DNA of 64,000 nt from Carnegiea gigantea (GCA_029747015.1 JAKOGI010000568.1:62001-126000); one strand, 5' to 3'; numbered from the stretch's first letter, positions 49,901-61,528 are shown. Made by a program: numbers and translations. Notes: a model not told the origin generated them from the letters alone.

Positions 49901-50736
49901 ACGCCAACTTCGTTTAGGATTAGGAAGCCGATGAGGCCTTCTAAGCGCTGAAGACATACTTGGCTCATCTGTCCAAGATAGCCAGTCCTCTCCTAGGAGA
50001 AACGCTCCTCCTCTACTTGGCTGTCTCGGACTAGGCCATAAGCATGGTTCTATTGGTGAAAAGAGCCAAGGAATAGATCCCGTTTTATTACGTAAGTCAC
50101 GCCCCGGCAGGGACCGAGGTAAACTACCCTTGTATAGAAAAGCTCGCTTACACATTGGTAATGGCCAACAGAAAGTTGCGACCTTACTTTGAGGCATAAA
50201 AGGTGACTGTCCTTACTGACCAACCCCTGAAGAATGTCCTTCAAAGGCTGGATGCTTTAGGACGACTCCTAAAGTGGGCGGTGGAGTTGTCACGATACGA
50301 CCTCACCTTTGAAACTCGACGGGCCATTAAGGCACATGCTTTGGCGAACTTCCTAGCCGGGAACACCAACACCGCTGCGGACGATGGTCCAACCCCTCCT
50401 TCTTGGAACCTTTACGTGGAGGGCTCATCCACCAAGGATGGGAGCCGGGTCGGCCTGATTATTGAGAGCCCCTGAGGGGAGTGATATGAGCATGCCTTGA
50501 AGTTCATGTTTAAAGCATCGAACAACGAGGCCGAATACGAGGCATTGATAGTAGGAATTGAGTTGTGCTATACCCTGGGTGTTGACTCGGTTCGAGTGTT
50601 TTTGGACTCTCAGCTCGTAGTTAGCCAACTCAATAGAGAATACGAAGCAAAGAATGATACCATGGTGGCCTACGTTCGTCGGGTACGCGAGGCCACTAAG
50701 TTGTTGAAGCACTTCTTAATCACTGACATACCGTAG
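49901..50736 (+). pseudogene. pol: Tat pol: dual RNase H
   Basis: After a frameshift between about 49,880 and 49,930, the first RNase H reads EADEAF-stop-ALKTYLAHLSKIASPLL, VSHAPAGTEVNYPCIEKLAY, KVTVLTDQPLKNVLQRLDA and YDLTFETRRAIKAHALANFL. The second, archaeal-type RNase H follows at 50,395-50,736: WNLYVEGSSTKDGSRVGLII, EAEYEALIVGIELCYTLGV and DSQLVVSQLNREYEAK. This extra domain is the diagnostic feature of Tat elements. The first catalytic Asp (family YVDGSS) is Glu here. The RNase H domains remove the RNA strand during reverse transcription. Confidence 0.85.
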
Positions 50737-52150
50737 TTCGAAAATCGGCAAGTCGACGCACTATCCAAGCTAGCTAGCTCTTCCGAGGATGGGAAGCCAA
50801 AACACATTCAATGGAAGACTTTGACGGAGCAAAGTGTTGACCCCCACGAAGTACTTTGGCTGGACAGGAGCTCAACATGCATGGACCCCATACAGGCATA
50901 CCTGGCTGACGGCACGCTACCCTCGGACCACAAGGAGGCCGACCGCGTAAAGAGACGGGCGAATTGGTTCATACTGTATGATGGGATCCTATACAAGCGA
51001 TCTTTCGTACGGTCGCTTCTGCATTGCGTAGTCCCTGAGATGGGGAAGAAGATATTGGATTAGTTGTACGAAGGGGTGTACAGCTCCCATGTTGGGGGCT
51101 ACACCATTGCAGTTACGGCAATATGTACTGGTTACTATTGGCCAAGCTTTCGCGAGGACACTATGAACTTAGTTCGCACATGTGACAAGTGTCAGAAGTT
51201 TGCCGCGGTTCAACCACTACCCACAACCCCCTGACACCCATTATCAGCCCCTTACCATTTGCTACTTGGGGCATGGATATACTAGGCCCTTTCACCAAAG
51301 CCACAGGTCAGTGCAAGTACCTTTTTGTCGCGGTGGATTATTTTACCCAGTGGATAGAGGCTGAGGCTGTCGCCTCCATTACCGCGGCCGAGGTTCGAAA
51401 GTTCATCTGGAAGAACATCATCACTCGCTTCGGCATCCTCATACAATGATCTTCGACAACGGGTGCCAGTTTTACACTACGAAGGTCACAAATTACCTAA
51501 GCACCCTCAGGTGCCAAGCCCAGTTTATCGCCGTTGCTCACCCTCAGACCAACGGTCAAGCCAAAGCAACCAACAAGGTTATCCTTCATGGCTTGCAGAG
51601 AAAGTAGACGAGGCCAAGGGCAAATGGGCCGATGAACTACATGGTGTCCCTTGGTCATTGAGGACAACCGAAAAGACAGCAACGGGCAAAACGCCATTTA
51701 TGTTGGCGTATGGGTCAGAAGCGGTTTTACCGGTTGAAGTTGCACTTCACACCCACCTGCTTACCACGTTCTAGGAGGAGTTGAACAACGCTATGCTCGG
51801 AGAGGTGTTAGACCTCCTACCCTTAGTTCGGGGAGATGCCCTCCTCCATGAGGCACTCTACAAGCTCTGCATCGCACTCCTCCATGACGGCGCCGTCAAA
51901 CTCCACCCAATCAATGTCGGAGACTTCTTCCTTCAGCACACCGAGGCAGTAGCACGTGCAGGAAAACACGACAAGCTCACGGTGAATTGGGAAGGCCCAT
52001 ATAAGGTCACCGCCCAGATACGGCCAGGCACGTATCGCCTAGAAACCCCTGAAGGAACTCCCATGCCACGCACATGGCACATCCGCAATCCGCGAAAATA
52101 CTACCACCAGTACTTTTCCATTGTTCAAGCACAACATCTATGTACTTATG
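50737..52150 (+). pseudogene. pol: Tat pol: integrase, several frameshifts
   Basis: This starts with FENRQVDALSKLAS and IQAYLADGTLP. The zinc finger is HVGGYTIAV...CDKCQKF (51,090-51,204). After a frameshift comes the core: WGMDILGPFTKATGQCKYL with the first catalytic Asp, AVDYFTQWIEAEAV, then another frame with MIFDNGCQF holding the second Asp. The family NGQVEAANK motif reads NGQAKATNK, so the catalytic Glu is Lys. The C-terminus is in the last frame: LTVNWEGPYKVTAQI, GTYRLETPEGTPMPRTWH and NPRKYYHQ. No chromodomain follows. With at least three frameshifts and many stops it is long dead. Confidence 0.88.
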
Positions 52151-52210
52151 TTCCCCATGGAATAAATACAACGGCTATGATGGCTATTTCGCGTCTAACT
52201 CTTTTATATA

Positions 52211-52645
52211 TGCCTTTAGCCCCAGTGGGGGCTCAAGGTCATTAAGCATGGCTTCAGGGCCGGTCGCTATGCTTTTCGCACCAGTGTGGGCTAAGGGTCA
52301 TTCAGCACGGCCTTAGGGCCGATCACTATACCTTTAACCCCAGTGGGGGCTAAGGGTCATTAAACACGGCCTCAGGGCCGGTCGCTATACTTTTAGCCCC
52401 AATAGGGGTACGACCTCAGGGCGGGTCGATATACTTTTAGCCCCAATGAGGGCTAAAGGTCATTAAGCATGGCCTCAGGACTGGTTGCTTTACTCATAGC
52501 CCCAATAGGGACTAAGGGTCATTAAACATGGCCTCAGGGCCGATTGCTCTACTTTTGGCCCTAATGGGGGCTAAGGGTCAATAAGCACGCCCTCAGGGCC
52601 GGATGCTATACCTTTAGCCCTAATAGGGGCTAAGGGTCATTCAGC
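52211..52645. repeat. Minisatellite block I, 59-bp unit, left part
   Basis: About seven head-to-tail units of 59 bp built around GGCCTCAGGGCCGGTCGCTA, TACCTTTAGCCCCAATGGGG and GCTAAGGGTCATTAAGCAC. Spacing of 59 bp was checked from 52,309 to 52,368. Each unit has an inverted repeat TTAGCCCC...GGGGCTAA and a GGCC...GGCC palindrome. The block directly follows the integrase end and is interrupted by the solo LTR at 52,646. Confidence 0.93.
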
Positions 52646-55600
52646 TGTAACACCTCCAGCCCCGAGGGTCAGGAGTGCTACGTTTTCTTGAGTTCTTACT
52701 AAAAATTCTGGGGTGAAACGAACAGAGTTTCCCCTAAAAACTGACCGTTTCCAGGCTAAAAGCCTTACAATAAACCCTTGTAAATCAACGGAAGCGTAAA
52801 ACATTTAAAAGAATCTTAACGGCTACACGCCGGAGTTCATAACTCAACGAGCCACTCACTCGGGATACACCAAACAGAATAGTTCATTAATAAAGAAAAA
52901 AATGAAAGATACAACTCAACGGTTCACACAACCAGAGTATTAGGGTTTACATCCCAAAACATAACTAACTTTAACCAAGAAGACATCTAACTAATTAGAT
53001 GGTTGGCTCATACGGCCATACAGAGCGACCTTCATACCATACACATTACATGAACTAGAATAATTATTTACAAACGTTTACAAACTAAGAATACTTTACA
53101 TGACTTCATTAAAGACGTAAGTAGGCCAACATGACACCTTGCAAGCGAGAATAGACTCCATCTTGACATAGCTGACTCAACTTCTTCCTGTTACAAAGAA
53201 AACCTGGGGGAAAAAGGGGAAAGAGTAGTGGGATGAGCAACCACACGCTCAGTGAGTGTCCCTCGACCCCCTTAAAACCAAAACCGTTACAAGCAATAAT
53301 ATCTTTAATAGCTACATGTCACGTATTCATACTTTACTGCCATATTAGGCATTCACGAAATTCTTATGGAAATATCACTAACCATAAACTTCACTTTAAG
53401 CACTCAAACACATTTTTAGGTCTCTAAATGACCAAACTTCTTTATTAACAGACAGTCAAACACTTAAGCAAGAAACGAGGCTAAGCACAGAGACTGTCTT
53501 TTTCATAAACATAACTTCTTAGCATTTTATTCGAACTATGCATGAAACCTTATTCATATGATGCGCACATAAGGTTATCTCTTTTCATGATCATACTTTT
53601 CTAGGCATTTCATTCATATGATATGCATAAGACACACACATTTCAAGTCTCAATCAAATCTCATTCATAGAGTATGCATGAAATATGCTCATAAGGCTTT
53701 CTCTTCATATTCGTATCTTACTTAGCATCTCATTCATGAGTTATACTTAGAACATGCACATGTCATACACAGGAAGCTTTCTTTCTTTTTACTGAAAACA
53801 CTTCATTTAGCCTCTTAAGGCTCATAAAAACACTTCTGTTAACCTCTTGAGGCTCATATTCTTTAAAAGAATCTCTTCCATCTTGGTCTCATAATGACCC
53901 TTAAAAACTTTCTTTCTGAAATACTTAAAAAGGTGAAATGCCAACTGCTTTTCTTACTTATTAGGAAATTACTCTGGGTATAAGATCATCATAATGTGCG
54001 GATTGGATGAGATCTATTCTCAACCCCTAGTGAGACTATCGCTCATAGCTCTTACTCCCAGGATGGCAACTAACTTTTGGACCTTAACCCTCGTCAGGGT
54101 CTCTAGGGCTTCCCACTACTAGGATAATCCCTAGACAAGGGATTCCCCCGTTCAAGCAGGTTCACTCCCATCTATTGTTCCTATGCATAATATCTTAGCC
54201 AATTTAAAGCGTATGGCCATAACGGTTAATAAGTTTACTGCCTCTCACAGCGAAATCATTTCTCATGCAACTCACACCTTTGTAAAACTCTTTAGGGATT
54301 TCCCTATTCAAGCGAGTTCACTCCTAAAACTGTATTCATTTAGTTAAAATAGGCCATCATGCACTAATAATTATGGCTACTATCATTTCAAAACATGAAA
54401 TCCTTCTTTTCAAAACTCACCCTTATGCAAGTAATCAAACGTAATGACATAGAAAAGGTAGGGGTGCACATGTACACATTCAAACACTTCATAATTCAAC
54501 CATCACAATGAGCCACACATAGCCTCGCAATCCACACAATTGCGGTAATCACAACGCAGGCTCCCTCCTCACATTGCAACCGACCACAGGACCTCGAACC
54601 ACTCATAATTCTACCTCAAACCATCCAACTACCATCTCGGTTTTCAATTCGATAATCATAATATATTATCATAAAGGTCTTATGAAATAGCTACGTACAA
54701 CTTACCGAGCGAGCAGCAACCATCCAACAGCTCGTTACCGCATATATAAGCATAAATATATATGTATATATTACATTAACTTGAAATAAGAACTTAACGA
54801 ACTGAAATAACTCACAATCCATGAAACTTAGCCTACATTCCTAACTTGCGAATAGAAGGTAAGTATACCAAGTTCATGTCATTTCAACGCATAATTAACC
54901 AACTAATATGCCATTTTGGTCATTTGAATGTTGTTTCTAAAGCTATTTCACAAGTATAATTCAACTAAATAGACAAGCATCGATTCGAAGCGTCATTCGT
55001 TGTCTCGAAGTTACATTTCAAGCCTATTTAAGTCATTTAAGCATAATACGATTCTACACGTTCGTTTAATTACATCGAAGTTACTATTCGAATCTAAATA
55101 ACCCACTTAAACATAATGCGATTCAAGGGATTTGTTTATTACGTCGAAGTTATTATTTGAACCATTTAAACATAATGCGTTTCAAGACATTCGTTTATTA
55201 TATCGAAGTTACTACTCGAACCTATTTAAGTCATTTAAGCATGATACGATTCTAGGCATTCATTTATCATGTTGAATGTTACTATTCAAGTCAACCCTTC
55301 AGGCATGCATTAATTGAATTCACTTGAATCGAACCTAAACATGCATAACTCATTTCGAACTATATTTTCGGGCATGTAATAACTGAATTCACTTGAATCG
55401 AATCTAAACATGCATAACTCATGAATCTAAACATGCATAACTCATTTCGAACTATATTTTCAGGCATGTAATAACTGAATTCACTTGAATCGAACCTAAA
55501 CATGCATAACTCATTTCGAACTATATTTTCAGGCATGTATTCCATCTAACTTAACATGCATAGTTTCTCATTACATATTTCATGAAATGAACTAAAACTA

Positions 55601-56501
55601 AGCTGACATGCATCATCGTTTAGGCTAAAATGTTTTCGAATCTACTAATACTTAGGAGGCGAGAAACACCCACATGGACTCCAAGCTAGAGGACCCAATT
55701 TTGGGGCTTTGGGGCTGAATTTGGACGCTTAAGGACCCGATTTTTGTCCCTCTTTGCTGGTGCTCTCATACCTGAAGCAACCCCACCATTTTAGCCCTTT
55801 TATGGATGCTGCTACTAGTGGTTGCTGGACTCGGGCTCAGCTGCCGCCTGGTCACTGGCCTCGGTTGTGACGGTTGCCAGCGTGGGTCGTGGCTCCTCGA
55901 ACCCTTTTCGCTCCGTCTCACTCTCGCTCCATCTCTCTCTCTCTCTCTGCTGTGGTGTCGCGGGGGTCGGATGTCGCCTGCCTTGCCGGTGCACCGCCGC
56001 CGTCCCCGGCCCCCAGTGCCGTCCGTCGATCCCCCCTCTCTCTTCCTCTCTCTCCCAGGGTTTGGGTTACGGGGCTAGGGTTTGGAGACCCCCCTGTTGT
56101 GCCTTTTTCCTGATAGAGTAAGGGGCTTCGGCCCCTTATGTTTTTTTTTTTTTTTGGATTCCGAAAGCCACACTAATTAAATCATGTTCCCATTTTCGTT
56201 ATCGATCAGTCTAAGCTCGGGTCGAAACGCCCTATAAGTGGCATCCTACTTAAACTTCGGGAATCGACTAAATAAAATGAAAAACGATTTTACAAACTCG
56301 GGTTAGCATCGATTCAGTAATTTTATAAATAAGTAACGTCAATAAAATCAATAATAACGATAGTAATTCTTTTTAATAAAATTATCTTTCACATAAGCAC
56401 GTTGATAATAATTTAACTTATATAGTTAATAAAAATATGATTTTAGAACAAAAAAGTTAAGACAGCCATGTTAACTTAAAATAAAGAAGGTGGGTCTTAC
56501 A
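52646..56501 (-). repeat. Complete solo LTR, 3,856 bp, of the LTR A/B family
   Basis: It begins TGTAACACC and ends GGTCTTACA (TG...CA with extended inverted termini), with an exact 5-bp target duplication TCAGC at 52,641-52,645 and 56,502-56,506. Host minisatellite sequence is continuous on either side. There is no internal region or second LTR, so it is the product of LTR-LTR recombination. Orientation is inferred as minus because GGTGTTACA is the usual 3' end. Inside are about three tandem copies of a 70-97 bp unit (55,303-55,545), a degenerate repeat of about 75 bp (54,970-55,300), and a CT/GC-rich tract (55,800-56,110) with artefactual ORFs. The length and ends suit a Tekay/Del-like chromovirus LTR, which is a guess. 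Confidence 0.93.
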
Positions 56502-56560
56502 TCAGCACAGCCTTCGGGTCGATCGCTATACTCTTAGCCCCAATGGGGGCTAAGGTCCTT
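56502..56560. repeat. Minisatellite block I, right part
   Basis: One further 59-bp unit (CAGCCTTCGGGTCGATCGCT, then TTAGCCCCAATGGGGGCTAA) continues the array broken by the solo LTR. It starts with the TCAGC target duplication. Confidence 0.9.
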
Positions 56561-56806
56561 ATGCCTGACCCCTACTTGTCGTTTCGTTCAGGGGCCATCA
56601 TCACACAGAGCATAAGGAAAATGAAAAGCAGGCAGTTAAACAGAGGTAAGCAAAACAACAAGCGGGGAAAACAAGTGGTGAAGCTAGAAAATTCATTATA
56701 AAGAGCTAAAAGTTTTTCATTACGTGGATTAAAGACTACAAGCGCCAATAAAGAATCGGGAAGCGGAAAAAAAAGGAGCAAAAAGCAAAGCAAAAATCCC
56801 TATGCA

Positions 56807-59499
56807 CTAGACAACTGGATCCTCGTCATGATCACTATCATGTACAGCACCTTCGTCGGCATCACCACTGGAGGATGCGGCTCCACCATCCAGAGGCATA
56901 GTCTCCTCATCGCCCAGGCCATCTTCGAAGGTTGCAGGTGAGTTGAATTCCACCAACTCAGGGTCCTGACCCTCAGCCTCGGCCTGGTGACGCTCTTTCA
57001 CATATTTGACGTACACCTTAAAGTTGCCTTACACACAAAAGGCCTGTGGTGCCAAGGTCACCAAGAGCTCCCGAAAAAACTCAACGCTCTCATCGTGCCC
57101 CCGCCGGTACCCTGGTCCTCAGCCTTGGAGCAGGTTTCCTCCAGTTGGTGCTGCAGATCTTTCTTTTCGGCCTCCAAAGCCTCCTTCTCTTTCTTCACCC
57201 TTTCCCAACGGCGTTTGTACTTAGCCACTGCCTCTTCCGACTTCTGGCGCTTTGATTGATGGTCTCGAACTGGCCATTTTCAATGCTCGCGCAAAGGCCT
57301 GGAAAATACCAATACGTTCAGCTAAGGGAAGACAACAATAAATAGAGCGCACCTGGCATGGACTCAGCCTCACCTCAGCCATGGCCACCTGCTCTTCCTC
57401 AACTATGGCCTGCTCTGTAGGGTTAGTTGGCGCCAACAACCACGACTTAGCGAATTTCTCTACCATGGTACACTTGGTAGAGGCATCGGCCACCAAGAAG
57501 TCTGCGGCCGGGACCCGGGTGTTCACTGAGGGCTCTCCTACGGCCTGCGTCGCGGACCGCTAGTTACCTTGGGACCTACCGGCAGCAAGCAACCCTCGTA
57601 CCTCGTCAGAGGCTGAGCGGTCTCCAGATCGTTGATGTCGGGCAAACCCCTCAACTCCTTTGCCCTTTAATGATGGATCACCGGTCCTCAAGGGGGTGAG
57701 AGCGGATGCCGTGGTAGCATCCTACCCACCCTCAGCTCGCGGTCGCTTACAGGAGCCCAAGTGAGCGAGGTTCAAGGACCCCACCATAGGTTTCTTGTTG
57801 GGGGGTGCCAACGACGGCACCTGTAAGAAGCAAAAATCGGTGAGCAGTTTCAACTCAGAAAAGGATATAAGAAGAAATAGTTGGAGGGTCAGTGTCCAAA
57901 TCTTCTTGGCTTGCATCTCCACCCACTTGCGCCGCTCTTTTTCGTGAACCCGCTCGGCCCCAGCAGTGATCTGCTCTGTCGTGGTGTCTCCAAACTCAAT
58001 GGGCGATAGTTTTGCCTGCGCTTGTTCTGCGTAAGATAAAAAAGAGTCAGGTCAGAACCAAAAGAACAACTCACTTACAAGAAGAACGACAAGTACCCTT
58101 AGAAAAAATTTTAAGAAGAAGAAGACCCGCGGCAGCCAGGAAAAAATCTTTAGTAAAAAATTTCAACTTAGGAAGCCAATTCATGAGCTCTCTATCACTG
58201 GATGTGCTCCGCCGATGCTCGGGCCCTTTTTGAGCTTCCACTACCCTAGCCATGAAAGAGGGGAATTGGCCGGGGTCGGTCATCTTCTCGAATGTAAAAG
58301 TGGACATATCGAACCATCTTTTTCTCAGCCTCGGTCAGCTCCCTAACGGGATTCCAGACTGGCTTCCCATCATTCCAGTCGGGTAGGTCTCCGCAACCCG
58401 CTTCGTAGCGTACCAAAAGAAAGTCGTATTTCCAATTCTTAACCTTGGACTTCTTCTCGATGGCCATCATGAAACCCTTCTTATTGTTGAAACAATACCA
58501 CCCAAGGTCCCCGATCGATGGGAGCCCTTTGGACCGAATGGACCTGCGCAAACGCGAGGCCTGTGCAACGTAACCCGCTTAACTCACACGTCACTATAAA
58601 AAAGCATATGTTATGCCAAGACGTGGGTACAATTTACGTAAGGTGCTAGTTTGTACCTTTTTCAAAATGTCCACGATCATTGGGTGGAGTGGGAACCTCA
58701 CGCCGGAGGAGAAGGCCGCCTGATATATCGCTATGCATTTGGAGGGTGGCTTATTTACGGTGGCATCCACCTCCGGGAGCACGAATATGTACCCCACGGG
58801 TAGGAGATACTTCTCCTCTATTGCCGGCCTCAATAAGAAGGCCATAACCTTGGGATTGGGAAATTGAGCGCTCGGTCCATCCTGGATGTCTGAGCGCGCG
58901 GGAGCCCCCAGAAAGACCATCTCCTCGGCCACTACTTCCTGGGTTGGCTCTTCCTGAGCACGGCTTCTCTTCTTCAACACGGCCCTTCCCGAGCTACTTA
59001 TTTCCCCCTCTGAGGAAGAGCTAGTGATGGTACACTCAACCTCAACCTCAACGCTCGACCTATGGGAGCTAGAAAATGAGCAAGGATTACCTTCGGAAGT
59101 TCACTCGGCCAGTAACTCGTCGGGACTCCTCGGTCGAGCAGTCCTGTAGATCTTAGCCATTCTACGTTCCTGAAAGTCAAGCATACAATCAACCTTCACA
59201 TCAATTTCCAGCGGATAAACGACATCCCCCTCAATGCTGAGGATACTAGGAGTAGAAAAGTACTCGTAGCTAAGCCACAAGGGAGTGCCGGGCTCAAGAA
59301 TTGGCACGGCATAGGGGATTTTCTTTGGTTCCCTAAACTGATTCTTTGGGGGAATGTGTGCAACCACTCGACCATCAATTAGTGCTAGGAAGCTTAGAAA
59401 TTGAGGGTGGCGGCCATCCATTTGGGGGCCGGCCGACCTCTCAGGGACGTTCCCACTCGACGAACAAGATAAAGACATATTTATACAAAAACAATACAA
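56807..59499 (-). pseudogene. Antisense gene of the Tat element, gypsy-type putative transposase domain
   Basis: Read on the minus strand. The start is probably the ATG at 59,478 (MSLSCSS; 59,499 is an upstream in-frame alternative). One frame runs 59,499 to 58,594 apart from TGA at 59,101-59,103: PILEPGTPLWLSYEYF, an acidic Ser-rich linker, then CIAIYQAAFSSGVRFPLHPM. This resembles the domain Pfam calls transposase (putative) gypsy type, found in Tat antisense ORFs. A candidate 96-nt phase-0 intron (58,656-58,561; GTACAA...CACAG) removes both following stops and joins DILKK to the frame with GLPSIGDLGWYCFNNKKGFM and VRYVHFYIREDDRPRP (58,560-58,246). A frameshift follows near 58,280. Further splice signals lie at 58,078/58,027 and 57,821. 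A KR-rich and an acidic tail (57,016-56,807, ending EDPVV) close it. Function unknown. Confidence 0.68.
58561..58656 (-). other. Candidate 96-nt intron in the antisense gene
   Basis: On the minus strand it starts GTACAAACTAGC after AAAAAG and ends GTTGCACAG before GCCTCG. It begins and ends on codon boundaries of the same frame and contains the only two stop codons between the flanking coding stretches. The 5' site is a weak match beyond GT. 96 nt is within the normal range for plant introns. Confidence 0.5.
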
Positions 59500-59741
59500 A
59501 GGATGACCCCTCTTAGGAAGGCGCGAGAAATGAACCTGGGAAGGATAAGGTGGTTGAATGAGGTATTGAAGACAGGGATGAAGGCCTTTGAAGATTGAAA
59601 GGGAAAGGTTGAAGACGCTATAGTGAACTTAAATAAAACCTAAGGGAAAGGCAGAGCTTCTCTCTTTAGAAATTCACTTCTCTCTTTAAAAGGATTTTAA
59701 AAGCACGTTGAAATGATCCTCCTCTAAGGAGCTTGACTTCG

Positions 59742-59750
59742 TTTATATAG
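59742..59750 (-). promoter_or_regulatory. TATA box for the antisense gene
   Basis: The minus strand reads CCTATATAAACG, a strong TATA match about 265 bp upstream of the ATG at 59,478. The intervening leader is purine-rich on the minus strand with AAAGAGAGAAG runs. This suggests a promoter inside the retroelement that reads opposite to pol. Confidence 0.6.
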
Positions 59751-59919
59751 GCAAAGTCAAAAAAAGGGAGTAGGGAGGGTGCTCTTCCCCAAACGCTTGA
59801 GGAAACGTAATGCTACTCAGCCCCTAACACATGGCACCCAAGCGCCAAGTAACCACCTGAGAACTAAGGAGTAGATCGTTTGACCTGACAACTATCCCTT
59901 ACAGCTATGACTTAGTCGC

Positions 59920-60935
59920 TACGCTACCCTTTTTGGCCCAAGGGGGGCTAAGGTTCCTCAAGCTTTCAGCCTCAGGACCGGTCGCTATACCTTTAGCTCT
60001 AGTGGGGGCTGAGGGTCCTAAAGCGCGGCCTCAGGGTCGGCCATTACACCTTTAAACCAATGGGGGTTAAGGGTCTCCAAGGCCGGTCGCTATACCTTTA
60101 GCCCCACTGGGGGCTAGGAGTCTAAGAGCTCGACCTCAAGACTGATGGCTACACCTTTAGCTCCAATCGGGAGTGAGGGCCCTAAAGTACGGCCTTGGGG
60201 TCGATCGTTACATTTTTAGCCCCAATGGGTGCTAAGGGTCCCCGAGCACGACCTTAGGGCTGGTCGCTATATCTTTAGCCCTAATGGGGGCTAGGAGTCT
60301 AAGAGCGCGGCCTCAGGGTCGATCATTATACTCTAGCCCTAATGAGGGCGAAGGGTCCTATAGCTCGGCCTCAGGACTAATCACTACACCTTTGGCCCTA
60401 TTGGGGGTTGTGGGCCCTAAAGCGCGGCCTCAGGGCCGGCCGTTACACCCTTAGCCCCAGTAGGGGCTAAGGGTCATTAAGCATGGCCTTAGAACGAGTC
60501 ACTATACCCTTAGCCCAATGGGGACTAAGGCTCTAAAAGCATGGCCTTAGGGCTAGCCGCTACACCTTTAGCCCCAATAGAGGATAACGATACTAAAGCT
60601 GGGGCTAAGGGTCAGTAAGCATGGCCTTAGAACGAGTCACTATACCCTTAGCCCAATGGGGACTAAGGCTCTAAAAGCATGGCCTTAGGGCTAGCCGCTA
60701 CACCTTTAGCCCCAATAGAGGCTAACGATACTAAAGAATGGCCTCAGGGCCGTTCGCCACACCTTTGGCCTTATTGGGGGCTAAGGGCCCTAGGAGCACG
60801 GCCTCAGGGACGGTCGTTATGCCTGCAGCCCCAATGGAGCGACGAGGGTCCTAAGGCGCAGCCATTGGACAGGCTCTACGTATTTACCGCTCTAGAAGGG
60901 AATAACGGCCCCCAGGCATACCCTAGGGGCTAATC
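59920..60935. repeat. Minisatellite block II, about 17 units of roughly 59-60 bp
   Basis: The same consensus as block I, more diverged (GCGGCCTCAGGGTCGG, CTTTAGCCCCAATGGGG, GCTAAGGGTCC). It contains a nearly exact second-order duplication: about 135 bp from 60,463 recurs 138 bp downstream (60,601-60,735), with ATGGCCTTAGAACGAGTCAC in both. The 84-codon plus-strand ORF at 60,679-60,933 merely reads through units. Confidence 0.92.
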
Positions 60936-61077
60936 ACAAAGTTCATTTGAGAATATCATACAATGAAGAATGCAAGATCAGTAAAAGGGACACTAGATTC
61001 ATACGGAATGGGGCCATTTCTCATCACTACTTTGGGCGGTTACAATTCAACTTTTACAAAGATCAAGAATCCTAAGC

Positions 61078-61528
61078 CTACTCCTCATCACTAGAAGGGC
61101 AAAGAGCGTTGCTCGACCCCGAGTTTTCTTCTTTGCTGCCCATCGGATCAAGATTGGCCCTGGGTGAGCAAGTCTTTGGCTGTGTGCCCTGTGAAGGGCC
61201 TCCCCATTGGTCTTTAACCAGGATTCAAGAACACCCCAGTTTAGGCACTCTAAGACCCACCTCAAGATGTCGGTCACGAACACACATGAGACCCCCAATG
61301 CCACGGCATCATTAAGAACCATGGCGTAGAAGACAGCCTGAGTCAGCTCGGGAATGTGGCAGTCTCGGGTAGATGTCTCAGCCACATCAAGGTCGAAGTA
61401 AGGGCAGAGGCCACGATAGTCTTCAGGAAGTGGTCGAGGATGCCGAACATGTTCCCTCCAGTGTCAAAAAAGGTTGCCCTAACGTGGTCAGCTGCCTGTT
61501 TTGTATTGACGAAATGAAGAAACACCAT
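61078..61528 (-). pseudogene. Short antisense ORF 1 of the Tat element, frameshifted
   Basis: Minus-strand start ATG at 61,526-61,528 (MVFLHFVNTKQAADHVRATF). After about 30 codons the similarity moves to another frame (LPEDYRGLCPYFDLDVAETS, then HIPELTQAVFYAMVLNDAV and LNWGVLESWLKTN). The C-terminus, in a further frame, is acidic (CPSSDEE, stop at 61,078-61,080). It is a paralogue of the ORF at 62,112-62,558: FYAM(V/L)(L/I)ND, ESWL and PSSDE align in order. About 145 codons when intact. No domain recognised and no transmembrane segment. A TATA box lies 120-130 bp upstream. Confidence 0.62.

Noticed and set aside
55806..56121. Three overlapping plus-strand ORFs in the GC-rich part of the solo LTR
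   Set aside because: All three frames are open at once because of CT repeats. The corresponding sequence in LTR A is diverged and out of frame.
57006..57259. Plus-strand ORFs of 69-90 codons between minisatellite blocks
   Set aside because: They are antisense shadows of the minus-strand gene; the minus frame carries the charged and acidic tails expected of it.
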